Part shown: positions 46,897-56,170 of the stretch, piece after piece
Layout: the number at the start of each line of letters is the position of its first letter
Position numbering within the stretch: position 1 is the stretch's first letter
Assembly (NCBI GenBank): GCA_964615975.1
Contig: CAZTTH010000004.1
Coordinates: 1 to 64,000, forward strand
Length of the DNA: 64,000 nt
DNA from: CAZTTH01 sp964615975
GTDB lineage: Bacteria > Verrucomicrobiota > Lentisphaeria > JABSQK01 > JAJFLO01
Direction of reading: 5' to 3'
Position numbers and translations under genes: made by a program
Notes under the pieces: model-generated
Told to the model about the DNA's origin: nothing
The model's database searches: none
What the model saw: the letters and a program-made list of their open reading frames with translations, nothing else

Positions 46897-48039
46897 TTAT
46901 GGATGGGTGCTAAATTCCCGGAATCCCTGATCAATGACGGTGAATAAATTCAGGGCGGATTCTTCCCAGCTCATGACCATATCGGCCTGAGGGGTGAATT
47001 TTTCTGGATTCATTAAAACTTTCTCCAACGCATCGGCCAAAGCCATCGGATTTTGGGCTGGGACAACAATTCCTTTTTCCTGGCGATTGATTAATTCAGG
47101 AATACCGCCGACGTCGCTGCCCACCACAGGTATGCCACAGGCCAGGGATTCCAATATTACATTGGGACAACCTTCATTCAGACTGGGCAGGCACAACACA
47201 TCAGAGGCATTATTCCAAATAGGTAATTCATGGTGAGCTACACGTCCATGAAATTTAACCCTGTGGGATATTCCCAATGCGTTGACTTGGTGAAGCAAGC
47301 GCTTTTTTAGTTCTCCTTCACCAAGAATATTCAAATGGGTGTTTTCCGATAAATATTTGAAGGCTTCAATGAGAACGTCGACCCCTTTAATCGCAACCAG
47401 ATTACCAACAAATAACCCATGGAGTTTATCCCTTTGAAAATCAAGTTTTTGACGACATTCATTGCGGTCAAGCTTCCTGAAAAAACGTGAATCAATGCCG
47501 TTCTGAATGACATGAATTTTATTGGGATTGATGCCCAATGATGCTATCTTGTCATGTAAACTGCGACTCACCGCAATAACTTTTTTAGCGGCTTGAAAGG
47601 CTTGAGTTACCAGAGTTCTACACCAAGATGCTTTCAGGTAAACATTGATATCCGATCCATGGATTTTACAAATCAAGGGTTTATTCATTTTCCGCGCAAT
47701 AATGCTTGCCGCGTAACAGTCTGGATAAGCCCAGGTAGCGAGGATAATATCAAAGGGAAAGTCTTTATGGATCAGCATAATGGTTTTTCTAATTCCCAGA
47801 TAATAAAATTGCCAGAGCCATCGCCGGCTGATATTGGGAATTGAAAAATAACGAGGATGATATGTTCTAATCCCAGCAATCACTTCCCGTGAAGATACGG
47901 CAAGTTGTTTGCAGGGAATCGGAGCCACAACCCGTAACTCGCAATGTTTCGCAAGATGTGCGAATTGCTGTTTATTGAATACACCCCGGCCGGGTTCTTG
48001 TTGATTGGGGAATAAATTGGTAATGACTAGTAATTTCAT
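46897..48039 (-). CDS. Family 4 glycosyltransferase
   Basis: A 380-residue GT-B enzyme. The N-terminus LLVITNLFPNQQEPGRGVF, the linker VIQNGIDSRFF, LHGLFVGNLVAIKGVDVLI and the donor site LPSLNEGCPNVILESLACGIPVVGSDVGG (E-x7-E) are the GT4 hallmarks. There is no signal peptide. The acceptor is unknown. It is divergent from the following glycosyltransferase gene and convergent with the PPIase gene. Confidence 0.92.
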   Translation of the reverse strand: MKLLVITNLFPNQQEPGRGVFNKQQFAHLAKHCELRVVAPIPCKQLAVSSREVIAGIRTYHPRYFSIPNISRRWLWQFYYLGIRKTIMLIHKDFPFDIILATWAYPDCYAASIIARKMNKPLICKIHGSDINVYLKASWCRTLVTQAFQAAKKVIAVSRSLHDKIASLGINPNKIHVIQNGIDSRFFRKLDRNECRQKLDFQRDKLHGLFVGNLVAIKGVDVLIEAFKYLSENTHLNILGEGELKKRLLHQVNALGISHRVKFHGRVAHHELPIWNNASDVLCLPSLNEGCPNVILESLACGIPVVGSDVGGIPELINRQEKGIVVPAQNPMALADALEKVLMNPEKFTPQADMVMSWEESALNLFTVIDQGFREFSTHP

Positions 48040-48245
48040 CTGGAGATTTCAATCAGTATATGCGCCGACGATTCGCGACGATATGGGATGCATAATATTC
48101 AATTTTCCCTGCAATTATATTTTGTGCCATTGTACAGGCAATCAATTTGAATCTATAAACTTTTTTCTTGAGAAGTATTTCAGCTTGAGAATCATGTATA
48201 AACTCCTATTCGACAATATTTAAAGTAATAGAATCCAGCTAATTC

Positions 48246-49604
48246 GTGGAAAAAATGAAAACTGTACTAATTATCGTCCATGATTTTCCCCCGCTTGGTG
48301 GCGGATGGGTATTGCGTACCCTAAAGTTCGTTAAATATCTTCCCGAATTTGGATGGCGTCCCGTGGTTTTAACGGTCAAAAATGATTATTATCCTCCCTC
48401 CACTAGAGATAATTTACTGATGCGGGAAATTCCCAATTCAGTCACCATCTACCGCACCAGAACTTCTATCAGTCCGTATCGGATAAATGTCCCTGTATCT
48501 TCATCAGTCAGGATTAAATCTCTTACTTATGAAAGCTGGGTGAGGTCCCTGTTGACGCGTCTGATTCCTCAACACATGCGGGTCATTCAGGACTATGGAT
48601 TTTTTTGGCTGCCCCATGCGTATGCAGCCGCCTTGAATATTATTCCCAATGAATCAATAGAATTAATATTTACGACATCTCCGCCGCACAATGTTCATTT
48701 ACTTGGGCTGGCATTGCAGAAGATTACGCGACTACCCTGGGTCGCCGATTTCCGCGATGGTTGGATGAGGAATGAAATGTTTGTCGCACAATCATTCATA
48801 AGGAAAAAATTTGATCGCATGTGTGAACATTTGATTATAAACAATGCCAATCAACTAGTGTGCGCCACCCCCCCGATTGTAGCGGATTTTTGTCAAGATT
48901 ACCCGCGCATAACCACCAGGTCTCATACGGTGTATAACGGTTTTGATCCAGACGATTTTTCTTCTCGCCTTCCTTCAAGATCGGATTCCTCAAAATTTAA
49001 GGTTGCATACGTCGGATCATTATCAAGCAATCCACCGCGGAGCCCGGAATTGTTTTTACAAGCGGTAAAATCGATAGCGGATAAAAATCCGCGGTTCCGC
49101 GAATTTTGCCAAATAGAATTTGTCGGTCTGGTATTTAACGTGCCATTGAACGAGATGATCGAGCACCATGGGCTGCAATCTATGTGTCATATTATCGGGT
49201 GCGTCCCCCATAAACAAGCAGTTGAGTACATGCGGTTGTCGGATGTCCTTTTACTCCTGATCAACATGGAGCAAACCTTTGGTGACAACGGTATATTAAC
49301 CGGAAAATTCGGCGAATACCTCGCGGCGGGAAAACCCATGTTGGCTTTGGCACCGGATGGCATTGCCGCGGAGATGATTCGTCAATATGATTTGGGAATC
49401 GTAGTTTCTCCACGGGATATTGCCGGCATTGAGAAGGCATTAACGCTCTTATTCGATCAGTGGCAATCTAAATTATTGCGGGAAACGAATTCACCGACAT
49501 TGATGCGTCTGCTTAACCGTAAAGAATCTACCAATAAGTTATCGGAAATTTTTTCAAGAGCGATTACGGCCACAGATACCAAGCATGAGAGTGATCAATC
49601 TTGA
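48246..49604 (+). CDS. GT4-like glycosyltransferase (GT-B fold)
   Basis: The 452-residue protein starts at GTG 48246 or at ATG 48255. The N-terminus VLIIVHDFPPLGGGWVLRTL, the region LIFTTSPPHNVHLLGLALQK, WVADFRDGW, VYNGFDPDDF, KVAYVGSLS and LLLLINMEQTFGDNGILTGKFGEYLAAGKPML correspond to the group often annotated as glycosyl transferase family 4 in sugar-polymer clusters. It likely adds a sugar at the cytoplasmic side of the membrane. It is the last recognisable gene of the polysaccharide island. Confidence 0.87.
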   Translation: MEKMKTVLIIVHDFPPLGGGWVLRTLKFVKYLPEFGWRPVVLTVKNDYYPPSTRDNLLMREIPNSVTIYRTRTSISPYRINVPVSSSVRIKSLTYESWVRSLLTRLIPQHMRVIQDYGFFWLPHAYAAALNIIPNESIELIFTTSPPHNVHLLGLALQKITRLPWVADFRDGWMRNEMFVAQSFIRKKFDRMCEHLIINNANQLVCATPPIVADFCQDYPRITTRSHTVYNGFDPDDFSSRLPSRSDSSKFKVAYVGSLSSNPPRSPELFLQAVKSIADKNPRFREFCQIEFVGLVFNVPLNEMIEHHGLQSMCHIIGCVPHKQAVEYMRLSDVLLLLINMEQTFGDNGILTGKFGEYLAAGKPMLALAPDGIAAEMIRQYDLGIVVSPRDIAGIEKALTLLFDQWQSKLLRETNSPTLMRLLNRKESTNKLSEIFSRAITATDTKHESDQS

Positions 49605-50079
49605 TATTATCGAAAATCAGCTACACCCTTGATTTCTTATTGACTTTGATGATACGCCCTAAATCTCCCACTCCCACTGAACACACTGGTCTCGTTAACC
49701 GGTCCACTTCTCATCGTGAACAAGAATCCTTATTGTAACCGTGGGATCAGTGAACGCATTGAAAACCTCGTAAACAGGTCATCGTATAAGCCTCTTTGAC
49801 CTGGAGGATGATTGTTGAATCAGCTTCATTACTTTACTTTGATAAAAGGCGCAAGCTTACTTCATCGCCCATCATGAATTGTTCAGAATTAAATTTGATC
49901 GTATCAAAAAATTAAGGATAGAATAACGGTTAAACTACACGATAAAACTCTTCCTGATACCAAGAGAAATTCTAGCTCCAAATAGGTGAATTCGCTGACC
50001 ATAAAAATAACCATCAATTTCTTGATTTTATGAGTGATAAAACTTCAGCAGAAAGCGTAACATCCCATCAATTACCTCC
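49605..50079. other. Intergenic, nothing recognised
   Basis: These 475 bases after the GT4-like gene and before the convergent lipase-maturation-factor gene contain no open frame of note on either strand and no clear hairpin-plus-T terminator. No RNA gene was recognised. Confidence 0.5.
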
Positions 50080-51780
50080 CTACTTCCGGGGAAGTTCACT
50101 AGGCTGTAAATAAATTCCCTTGAATTCGCGTTGCCACCATTCATGCTTTTCTTCCCAGCTTATCCGATCAGTAAATTTATAATCGTAAACCATAGCACGA
50201 ATATATCGGGGGGGCGCATTGGGAAACGGATTGCTACCCAGCAATGAGACTATATCAGTTTTTCCTTCCAATAAACCGATCAAAAATCGCTTGAACCAAT
50301 CAGTAGGTTGTTGACCCCGCAAATAGTTCAATGCTTCAAACCACATTTGCCAATCAATCCGCGGTTGATGAGGTGCAACTTGGGGAGGCTGACGTTTAAG
50401 ATCACCAGGTTTCCATTTAAACTCGTAGGGCAACCATTCCTTGCGATCATTACTCCCCTCGATAATTATTTCAGGTCGGGATGTCGTCATGGTCGCGAAT
50501 AATCCATAACTGTTTACCGACCGATAGGGAGCAGTCCATTGGTAAACACGCATCTCAGCTGGGGTCAAATCCAATCGAAATACCCGCGGTTTCATTTGGA
50601 TTATGCTCAATGGAACCACAATAATCGCTAACACGATCACCACAAAGCGAGAGATTATCGAGGGGGACTTGGGTAGGATTGGAATCTTGAATAGCATGCC
50701 GGGAACAAACCGTTTGAGAGTATGATCGTCAAGCAGCAAAAAACATAAGGCAATGACCAATAAGTTAAAAAAACAATAATTGCCAGTCAAGATGATACAG
50801 ATCATTAAAAAATTCGTGCCGCAAAACGCGATCATTCGCATGCGCCGGGGGCCTAAAATAAATAATGGAATGACCAGCTCAAGAATCAAGGTGACAGCAA
50901 CCGAAATCTTTTGAAACCAATCCGGAAATTGATGGGCATACCATGCGAGGGGATTGGGAATTGGTTGGGTATAATAATGGTAATCCAACGCGGTCAACAA
51001 GCGCCAAGTTATATCGCCACTGGTCAATTTGACCAATCCAGCTGATATCATCAAGCGAAAAATAAACCAATAAAACATCCATATCATCAGACCCGATGGG
51101 CGATGCTCACGTGAAAATCGTGGGAGAAATTGACCGGGCGCCAGAAAAATTGCGAGAAATCCGGCCTCCAGAATACAGGTATCCCACTGATACCCTAGAA
51201 ATACCTGACTTACTGTCGACAAGGAAAGATACAAAACCCATAAACCAGCTAAAGAGAAAACTGGTAAAACGCCAAGGATTAATAATCCTGAGAGAAAGAT
51301 CCCGGCAACACATAGAAAGTGGAGAAAAACAGTATCGGCTTTAATCCAACATAAGGTGGGATAAGTCCAGATCCCCACCACCCCCAGTTTATCCCAAATT
51401 GCTTTTATGTACGTTTCGGCCGGTAGAATACCATTACTGCCAATCAGTCCATCAACTTGCTGCCATAATGACCAGAATGCGATCAGGTAAATAAATCCCA
51501 ACATTCGTAAAAAAAGCCAACGCGAGAGAAAAAATGAGGGCTTGCCAGTCAGGTCACCGATGAAGATTTTACGATAGATACCATACTCGCGTGGATGATC
51601 CTTTACGGTTTGCTCAAACCATAAGCGAAAGGGGCGTAACAAACTGGCGCATACAGGGTTAAATGGTGCAAACGACTGAATTATTTTTCTATTGGTCTCT
51701 TTAGATGTTGAAGCCTTTATTGCCGGCTTACGATTCAGCCGACAACGTAAATTATTACCACTGGCACGAATTCCTTGCAC
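50080..51780 (-). CDS. Lipase maturation factor family (LMF1-like) membrane protein
   Basis: The 566-residue protein has many hydrophobic segments in its first two thirds. Landmarks are FLRMLGFIYLIAFWSLWQQV, LIGSNGILPAETYI, FLGYQWDTCILEAGFLAIFL and MISAGLVKLTSGDITWRLLTALDYHYYTQPIPNPLAW. The C-terminal soluble part has PYRSVNSYGLFATMTTSRPE, PRIDWQMWFEALN and the end region NAPPRYIRAMVYDYKFTD. This is the LMF family, whose vertebrate members help lipoprotein lipases fold in the ER; the bacterial role is not known. The open frame begins with GTG 51780; a start further in is possible because the first 60 residues look unlike the family. Confidence 0.85.
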   Translation of the reverse strand: MQGIRASGNNLRCRLNRKPAIKASTSKETNRKIIQSFAPFNPVCASLLRPFRLWFEQTVKDHPREYGIYRKIFIGDLTGKPSFFLSRWLFLRMLGFIYLIAFWSLWQQVDGLIGSNGILPAETYIKAIWDKLGVVGIWTYPTLCWIKADTVFLHFLCVAGIFLSGLLILGVLPVFSLAGLWVLYLSLSTVSQVFLGYQWDTCILEAGFLAIFLAPGQFLPRFSREHRPSGLMIWMFYWFIFRLMISAGLVKLTSGDITWRLLTALDYHYYTQPIPNPLAWYAHQFPDWFQKISVAVTLILELVIPLFILGPRRMRMIAFCGTNFLMICIILTGNYCFFNLLVIALCFLLLDDHTLKRFVPGMLFKIPILPKSPSIISRFVVIVLAIIVVPLSIIQMKPRVFRLDLTPAEMRVYQWTAPYRSVNSYGLFATMTTSRPEIIIEGSNDRKEWLPYEFKWKPGDLKRQPPQVAPHQPRIDWQMWFEALNYLRGQQPTDWFKRFLIGLLEGKTDIVSLLGSNPFPNAPPRYIRAMVYDYKFTDRISWEEKHEWWQREFKGIYLQPSELPRK

Positions 51781-51803
51781 CTGTGCTCAGCTCCACAAAA
51801 CGA

Positions 51804-52883
51804 TCATGGCTTACTGAAATCGATCAGTTCAACATCAAATACCAAGGTCGAATTAGCTGGAATCACCGGGGGATATCCCCGTTCACCATACCCAAGATTT
51901 GGAGGTATTATCAATGTGCGTTTTTCTCCTTTCTGCATATCCAAAAACGCTTCATCCCACCCCTTGATGACCATCCCTTTGCCAACCGCGAAACTAAATG
52001 GTTCATTCCGATCATAGGAGCTGTCAAATTTATTGCCATTCAATAACACTCCTCGATAATGGGCTTTGACCATATCGCCTCTGGATGGTTTGTCTCCCGA
52101 ACCGGATGCCGTTACGACATACTTTAACCCGGAAGGCGTTTGTTTGGCGTTGGGCCATTTTTGTGTAACGATATCTGTTGAGCTAGATGCCTGGGTGGAC
52201 AAGGGTTTACGGCCGGCTTTAACATCCTGCAGCCGACTATCGAAACTAACCTGATCACACTTGAATGAATTCGCGGCAGCTCCATTGCGATGAATTCGAA
52301 TTGATTTAATTATATCTCCTTGGGAAATCTTATTGACCACATCCTGACCCTCAATAACTTTGCCAAATACAGAATGTTTGTTATCTAACCACGGTGTTTC
52401 CTTGTGGGTTATAAAAAATTGACTGCCATTGGTACTGGGACCAGAATTGGCCATGGAAAGAATTCCAGGCCCGTTATGTCGCAAGCTGGGATCGAACTCA
52501 TCCGGAAATTTATATCCCGGACCACCTGTTCCATTACCAAGCGGACACCCGCCTTGAATCATGAAATCGGGGATAACGCGATGAAATTTCAACCCATCGT
52601 AAAATTTTGTTCCTGCCGGTTTGTTCGATTTTATTGTACCTTCTGACAATCCAATAAAATTGGTAACCGTCAATGGCGTCTTTTGATAGTATAATTCCAG
52701 GGAGATATTCCCTTTAGTCGTTTCAATTTCAGCATAAATTCCATCGGGCATGGTATCGATTCCTTTTTGATTAGTTTGGGATTGCACGGGTGATTGGATC
52801 GCAATAGATAAGGCGCCGACTAAGGCAGTTCGCGTGAATAATTTCATCATATCATTCATAAACTTAGAAATCAAACTTTTCAT
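51804..52883 (-). CDS. Cyclophilin-FKBP fusion, exported dual-domain peptidyl-prolyl isomerase
   Basis: The ATG at 52883, preceded by a GGGGGGCG sequence, gives 359 residues; an upstream TTG at 52898 is less likely. A signal peptide ends near SPVQS. The cyclophilin domain (about 45-200) shows LKFHRVIPDFMIQGGCPLGNG, GPGILSMANSGPSTNGSQFF and LDNKHSVFGKV. After a linker the FKBP domain (about 250-357) shows KPSRGDMVKAHYRGVLLNG, FDSSYDRNEPFSFAVG, VIKGWDEAFLDMQKGEKRTL and IPPNLGYGERGYPPVIP. Catalytic aromatic and Arg residues of both domains look present. It is probably a periplasmic folding catalyst. Confidence 0.92.
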   Translation of the reverse strand: MKSLISKFMNDMMKLFTRTALVGALSIAIQSPVQSQTNQKGIDTMPDGIYAEIETTKGNISLELYYQKTPLTVTNFIGLSEGTIKSNKPAGTKFYDGLKFHRVIPDFMIQGGCPLGNGTGGPGYKFPDEFDPSLRHNGPGILSMANSGPSTNGSQFFITHKETPWLDNKHSVFGKVIEGQDVVNKISQGDIIKSIRIHRNGAAANSFKCDQVSFDSRLQDVKAGRKPLSTQASSSTDIVTQKWPNAKQTPSGLKYVVTASGSGDKPSRGDMVKAHYRGVLLNGNKFDSSYDRNEPFSFAVGKGMVIKGWDEAFLDMQKGEKRTLIIPPNLGYGERGYPPVIPANSTLVFDVELIDFSKP

Positions 52884-53121
52884 ATTTCGCCCCCCCAATT
52901 CAATTAATTTTCATAAAATCGAGCAGATGTCAAACAAATGAAAAGCGTAAAGTACCACCTGACATGTGTTTCGCCACACAGTGAAACGAGATAATTTTTG
53001 ACTTCAAGTTGAATCCCCGACTAAAATATTGTAACCTACTATTGATTGATCATTTTTATACATCAAACTAACTGTCTCATTATAGCTTACATCTAAACCC
53101 ATTAATTTATGACAGATAACT

Positions 53122-53128
53122 AAGGAGG
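53122..53128 (+). promoter_or_regulatory. Strong Shine-Dalgarno AAGGAGG
   Basis: AAGGAGG lies nine bases before the ATG at 53138. It is the best anti-16S match I noticed in the window, suggesting high expression of the small DUF883-like protein. Confidence 0.8.
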
Positions 53129-53137
53129 ATTGCAGCG

Positions 53138-53491
53138 ATGGCAGCTGAAAATACAACCCACTCAACCAGTAATGAGAAAATTACCGAAGCGTTGGAATTG
53201 CTCAACCAAGCAGCCAAAGAGAAAAAAGATGATTTCATTCATCTTGTCAGCAACAAATATCTAAATATAAAGGAAGTATTCATGGGCTCTGATTTTCGTC
53301 AATCAGTGGAAAGGATCAAAAAGAACGCTTCAAGTGCCGCTATTCGTGCCAAGGAAGCTGGCGAAGAGAAAGTCAAAGAAATTGCGACTCAGGTAGATCA
53401 AAATGTTCACAACAATCCTTGGCCATATATCGGTGCCGCGGCCATCTTGGGATTGTTCATGGGATTATTACTCGGTAGAAGACGCGACTAA
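53138..53491 (+). CDS. DUF883 (YqjD/ElaB-like) tail-anchored membrane protein
   Basis: A 117-residue protein with a charged, helical N-terminal part (KITEALELLNQAAKEKKDDF and a helix rich in Ala/Lys/Glu up to about residue 90), then NNPWPYIGAAAILGLFMGLLLGRRRD, the C-terminal transmembrane anchor and Arg-rich end typical of DUF883. In Escherichia coli the relatives YqjD and ElaB are stationary-phase inner-membrane proteins that bind ribosomes. A very strong ribosome site precedes it. The next gene encodes a small multi-helix membrane protein, as in yqjD-yqjE. Confidence 0.87.
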   Translation: MAAENTTHSTSNEKITEALELLNQAAKEKKDDFIHLVSNKYLNIKEVFMGSDFRQSVERIKKNASSAAIRAKEAGEEKVKEIATQVDQNVHNNPWPYIGAAAILGLFMGLLLGRRRD

Positions 53492-53547
53492 ATCATGACC
53501 CAAATCCGAACACGAATGATTGGATAAAGAATGAAAGGAATAGCACA

Positions 53548-53940
53548 TTGAGTAAATATGTTAAGGCGCTGGCGACTCTGTTATTGATTCCGGTATTAAA
53601 ATTATATCGGGAATCAGCAATCAAATTATTGAAAATCAAAGCTGAAGCCTTATATACTAACAGTGTTCGTTCCTTACATTATCTATATGTTGTAGTTATA
53701 GTCGTTATATGCAGCTTAATTGTAATGACTATTGGCTTTATGATGCTTAATATCCTAATTATATTAAGCATTTTTATACTGTTTAGTAAAAAAGTTGCAA
53801 TGATAATCTTTATTCTCCTGGCTATGACTTATTTCCTGGTTCCATTGTATCTGATTCGCCGCAGCTGCTTGAATGAGACTTGGGCGCAATTCATGGATGC
53901 CAATCGAATGATGGAAAAACTATCCTCTTTCCGTGATTGA
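53548..53940 (+). CDS. Small membrane protein next to DUF883 (YqjE-position)
   Basis: The 130-residue protein starts at TTG 53548, with AAAGGAA nine bases upstream. After a basic N-terminal amphipathic segment it has three hydrophobic stretches (YLYVVVIVVICSLIVMTIGF, LNILIILSIFILF, VAMIIFILLAMTYFLVPLYL) and a short charged tail. I do not recognise a family with certainty. Its position 56 bases after a DUF883 gene mirrors yqjD-yqjE, where YqjE is a holin-like inner-membrane protein, but sequence similarity is not established. Confidence 0.68.
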   Translation: MSKYVKALATLLLIPVLKLYRESAIKLLKIKAEALYTNSVRSLHYLYVVVIVVICSLIVMTIGFMMLNILIILSIFILFSKKVAMIIFILLAMTYFLVPLYLIRRSCLNETWAQFMDANRMMEKLSSFRD

Positions 53941-54224
53941 AATTTCAAGAGACTATAGATAAAAAGGGATTTAAGGGGTCTCGCTTGAATTGAAATCGTC
54001 CCTTATTGTCTCTACCTTGGTGATCATATATTCATCTCGTTTTGAACACAGTTATTCTCACGTTAACCCTGTCTCTAATAACAGATTTATTTTTTTCGAT
54101 TACATCGCATTTTAGCTCGGATATAACACCTCTTTACATCCCTGTATGATAATGCCAGTTAGTTGCCTATGAAAATAATAATGTCAGCAAAATACAAAGG
54201 CAGTTTTTACATTATCTCCCCCAT

Positions 54225-55889
54225 ATGATCCCAACAGTATTAGCTAAATACGGTATACGTGCCAGGCTTTTAATCGTTTTGATGGGGCTCTTGATTACTG
54301 TTTTAGCCATCCTGTCCACGTCTCAGATTACTGTATTAAAGAATCAGCTTGAGACGAATCAGAAACAGCACAGCACAATAGCCCGTGAACTGTTTTTCCA
54401 ACGCTGGAAGGCACTAACGATCAACTACGCGCGCAAGGTTGAAAATGAGATCTCCTCAAAGAGTTTTTCCACACTCAATGCACTAACAAGTGATCTCGAG
54501 AAACTCTCTCCTGAACTCAAATATGCCATTATCATGGATAGCGATCGCATTGCTCTGGTAAATACTCGGTTTCCCTCATTGCAGGGGGAAACGTTATCAG
54601 ATCCCGAGGATATTTTAGCTGCCGGCGAAACCAATTTCAGTATCAAACAATATGACATGCAGGGAGATCAAATCGCTGAACTTATCTGTCCGATTCATTT
54701 AGGAAAAAGTATTTGGGGCAGACTCCGCTTGGGTTTTTCGTTAAAATCACTGAATAATGAAATTATGGCAAACCAGCAAGATAACGCATATCAAATCAGG
54801 AAAATGATTATATACACGACAATATTCGCCGTCATATCCATTATCGTGAGTACAGCTTTTCTCATATATATTTCAAATACGATTTCAATTCCACTTGTCC
54901 AACTAACGGAAACAGCTCAACAATTAGCTCAAGGCAACTTTGATGCAATCTACGCATTAAAGGTCAAATCTAAAAATGAAATTGGGGTTCTAACCGAGAC
55001 TTTTATAGATATGACCAAAAAGATAACCGACTATATCAAAACCCTTGAGGATTCCATCAAAGAAAAATCCAAGGTTTTATCTGGAAGAGACGAAATGTTG
55101 AACCTCACTCAATTACAATTAATTGAATCTGAGAAAAATTCTTCCCTGGGGACGCTCGCCGCCGATGTCGCTCAGGAAATCAATGTTCCAATTGGAATCA
55201 GTGTAACCGCAGTGTCCCATTTGTTTCACGAAGCTCAAACGTTTCGCAAGCTTTGTGAGAGCAATCCCATCAAGCGCCAGGAACTAGATGAGTTTATTCG
55301 CATGATCATTCAAAACACCAATATGATTTCATCAAATTTGAATCTGGCGTCCGATCTAATTCATAGCTTCAAGCAGGTTGCGATCGATCAGACCAGTGAT
55401 GAGGAACGTATCTTTAATGTCAAAAAATATCTCGGCGAGATCATTCTCAGCCTGGGTACCAGATTGAAAAAAACAGATCACGATCTCCATATCGATTGTC
55501 CCAGAAATTTAATTATTAAATCATACCCTGGGGCTATTTCACAGATTATTATCAATCTGGTCAACAATAGTTTAATCCACGCTTTTGATGGCCAGGCAAA
55601 AGGTAAAATACGAATTAAGGTCGAATATTTGATCCCAGAATTGATCATCGATTTCAAGGATAATGGCAAGGGGATCAATCCCAAAAACCTGGACGATATC
55701 TTTGGCCTGTTTTTCACCACCAAGAAAAGCGCCACCCATAGTGGGATTGGTCTGTATATTGTCCAAAAATTAATTACCGAAAGACTTAAGGGAACAATTC
55801 AATGTGAAAGCAAAGTCGGGGATGGAACGATATTCACGATTAAATTTCCAATTGATTTGGAAATCGACGAGATGGATACCACATATTAA
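54225..55889 (+). CDS. HAMP sensor kinase lacking the phospho-acceptor histidine (degenerate HisKA, intact ATPase)
   Basis: The 554-residue protein has a transmembrane helix (about 13-33), a periplasmic sensor region with SPELKYAIIMDSDRIAL, a second helix (about 190-213), a HAMP domain (ISIPLVQLTETAQQLAQGNF), a coiled coil and an H-box region LGTLAADVAQEINVPIGI. In most relatives this reads VAHEINTPIG; here residue 317 is Gln (CAG, 55173-55175). The HATPase domain keeps its N box (INLVNNSLIHAFDG) and G boxes (DFKDNGKGI; HSGIGLYIVQKLI). It may be an inactive or regulatory kinase, or a partner of an active one. No response regulator is adjacent. Confidence 0.85.
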   Translation: MIPTVLAKYGIRARLLIVLMGLLITVLAILSTSQITVLKNQLETNQKQHSTIARELFFQRWKALTINYARKVENEISSKSFSTLNALTSDLEKLSPELKYAIIMDSDRIALVNTRFPSLQGETLSDPEDILAAGETNFSIKQYDMQGDQIAELICPIHLGKSIWGRLRLGFSLKSLNNEIMANQQDNAYQIRKMIIYTTIFAVISIIVSTAFLIYISNTISIPLVQLTETAQQLAQGNFDAIYALKVKSKNEIGVLTETFIDMTKKITDYIKTLEDSIKEKSKVLSGRDEMLNLTQLQLIESEKNSSLGTLAADVAQEINVPIGISVTAVSHLFHEAQTFRKLCESNPIKRQELDEFIRMIIQNTNMISSNLNLASDLIHSFKQVAIDQTSDEERIFNVKKYLGEIILSLGTRLKKTDHDLHIDCPRNLIIKSYPGAISQIIINLVNNSLIHAFDGQAKGKIRIKVEYLIPELIIDFKDNGKGINPKNLDDIFGLFFTTKKSATHSGIGLYIVQKLITERLKGTIQCESKVGDGTIFTIKFPIDLEIDEMDTTY

Positions 55890-56170
55890 CCTTTCAGTTC
55901 TGTTCTTTACGGTTATGCTAACACGTTATATGATATTGTTCATTGGAGGATTCATTGAAACTTCATGGTGACAATAATAATGAGATAAATATCCATCATG
56001 GGGTTGCGGCTGCTTAGTTAAAAATCAGCATGGCCTGATTCACAGCTGGCCTTCGGATTCATTACCCTTGGTTACTCGTTCTCCCCAATTATAATTGGCC
56101 TGCCTTCTCGTTAAACACTCATAGAATTATTTCTCTTGTAATGAATCTCCATGTTGGCGATTTCTATGCT

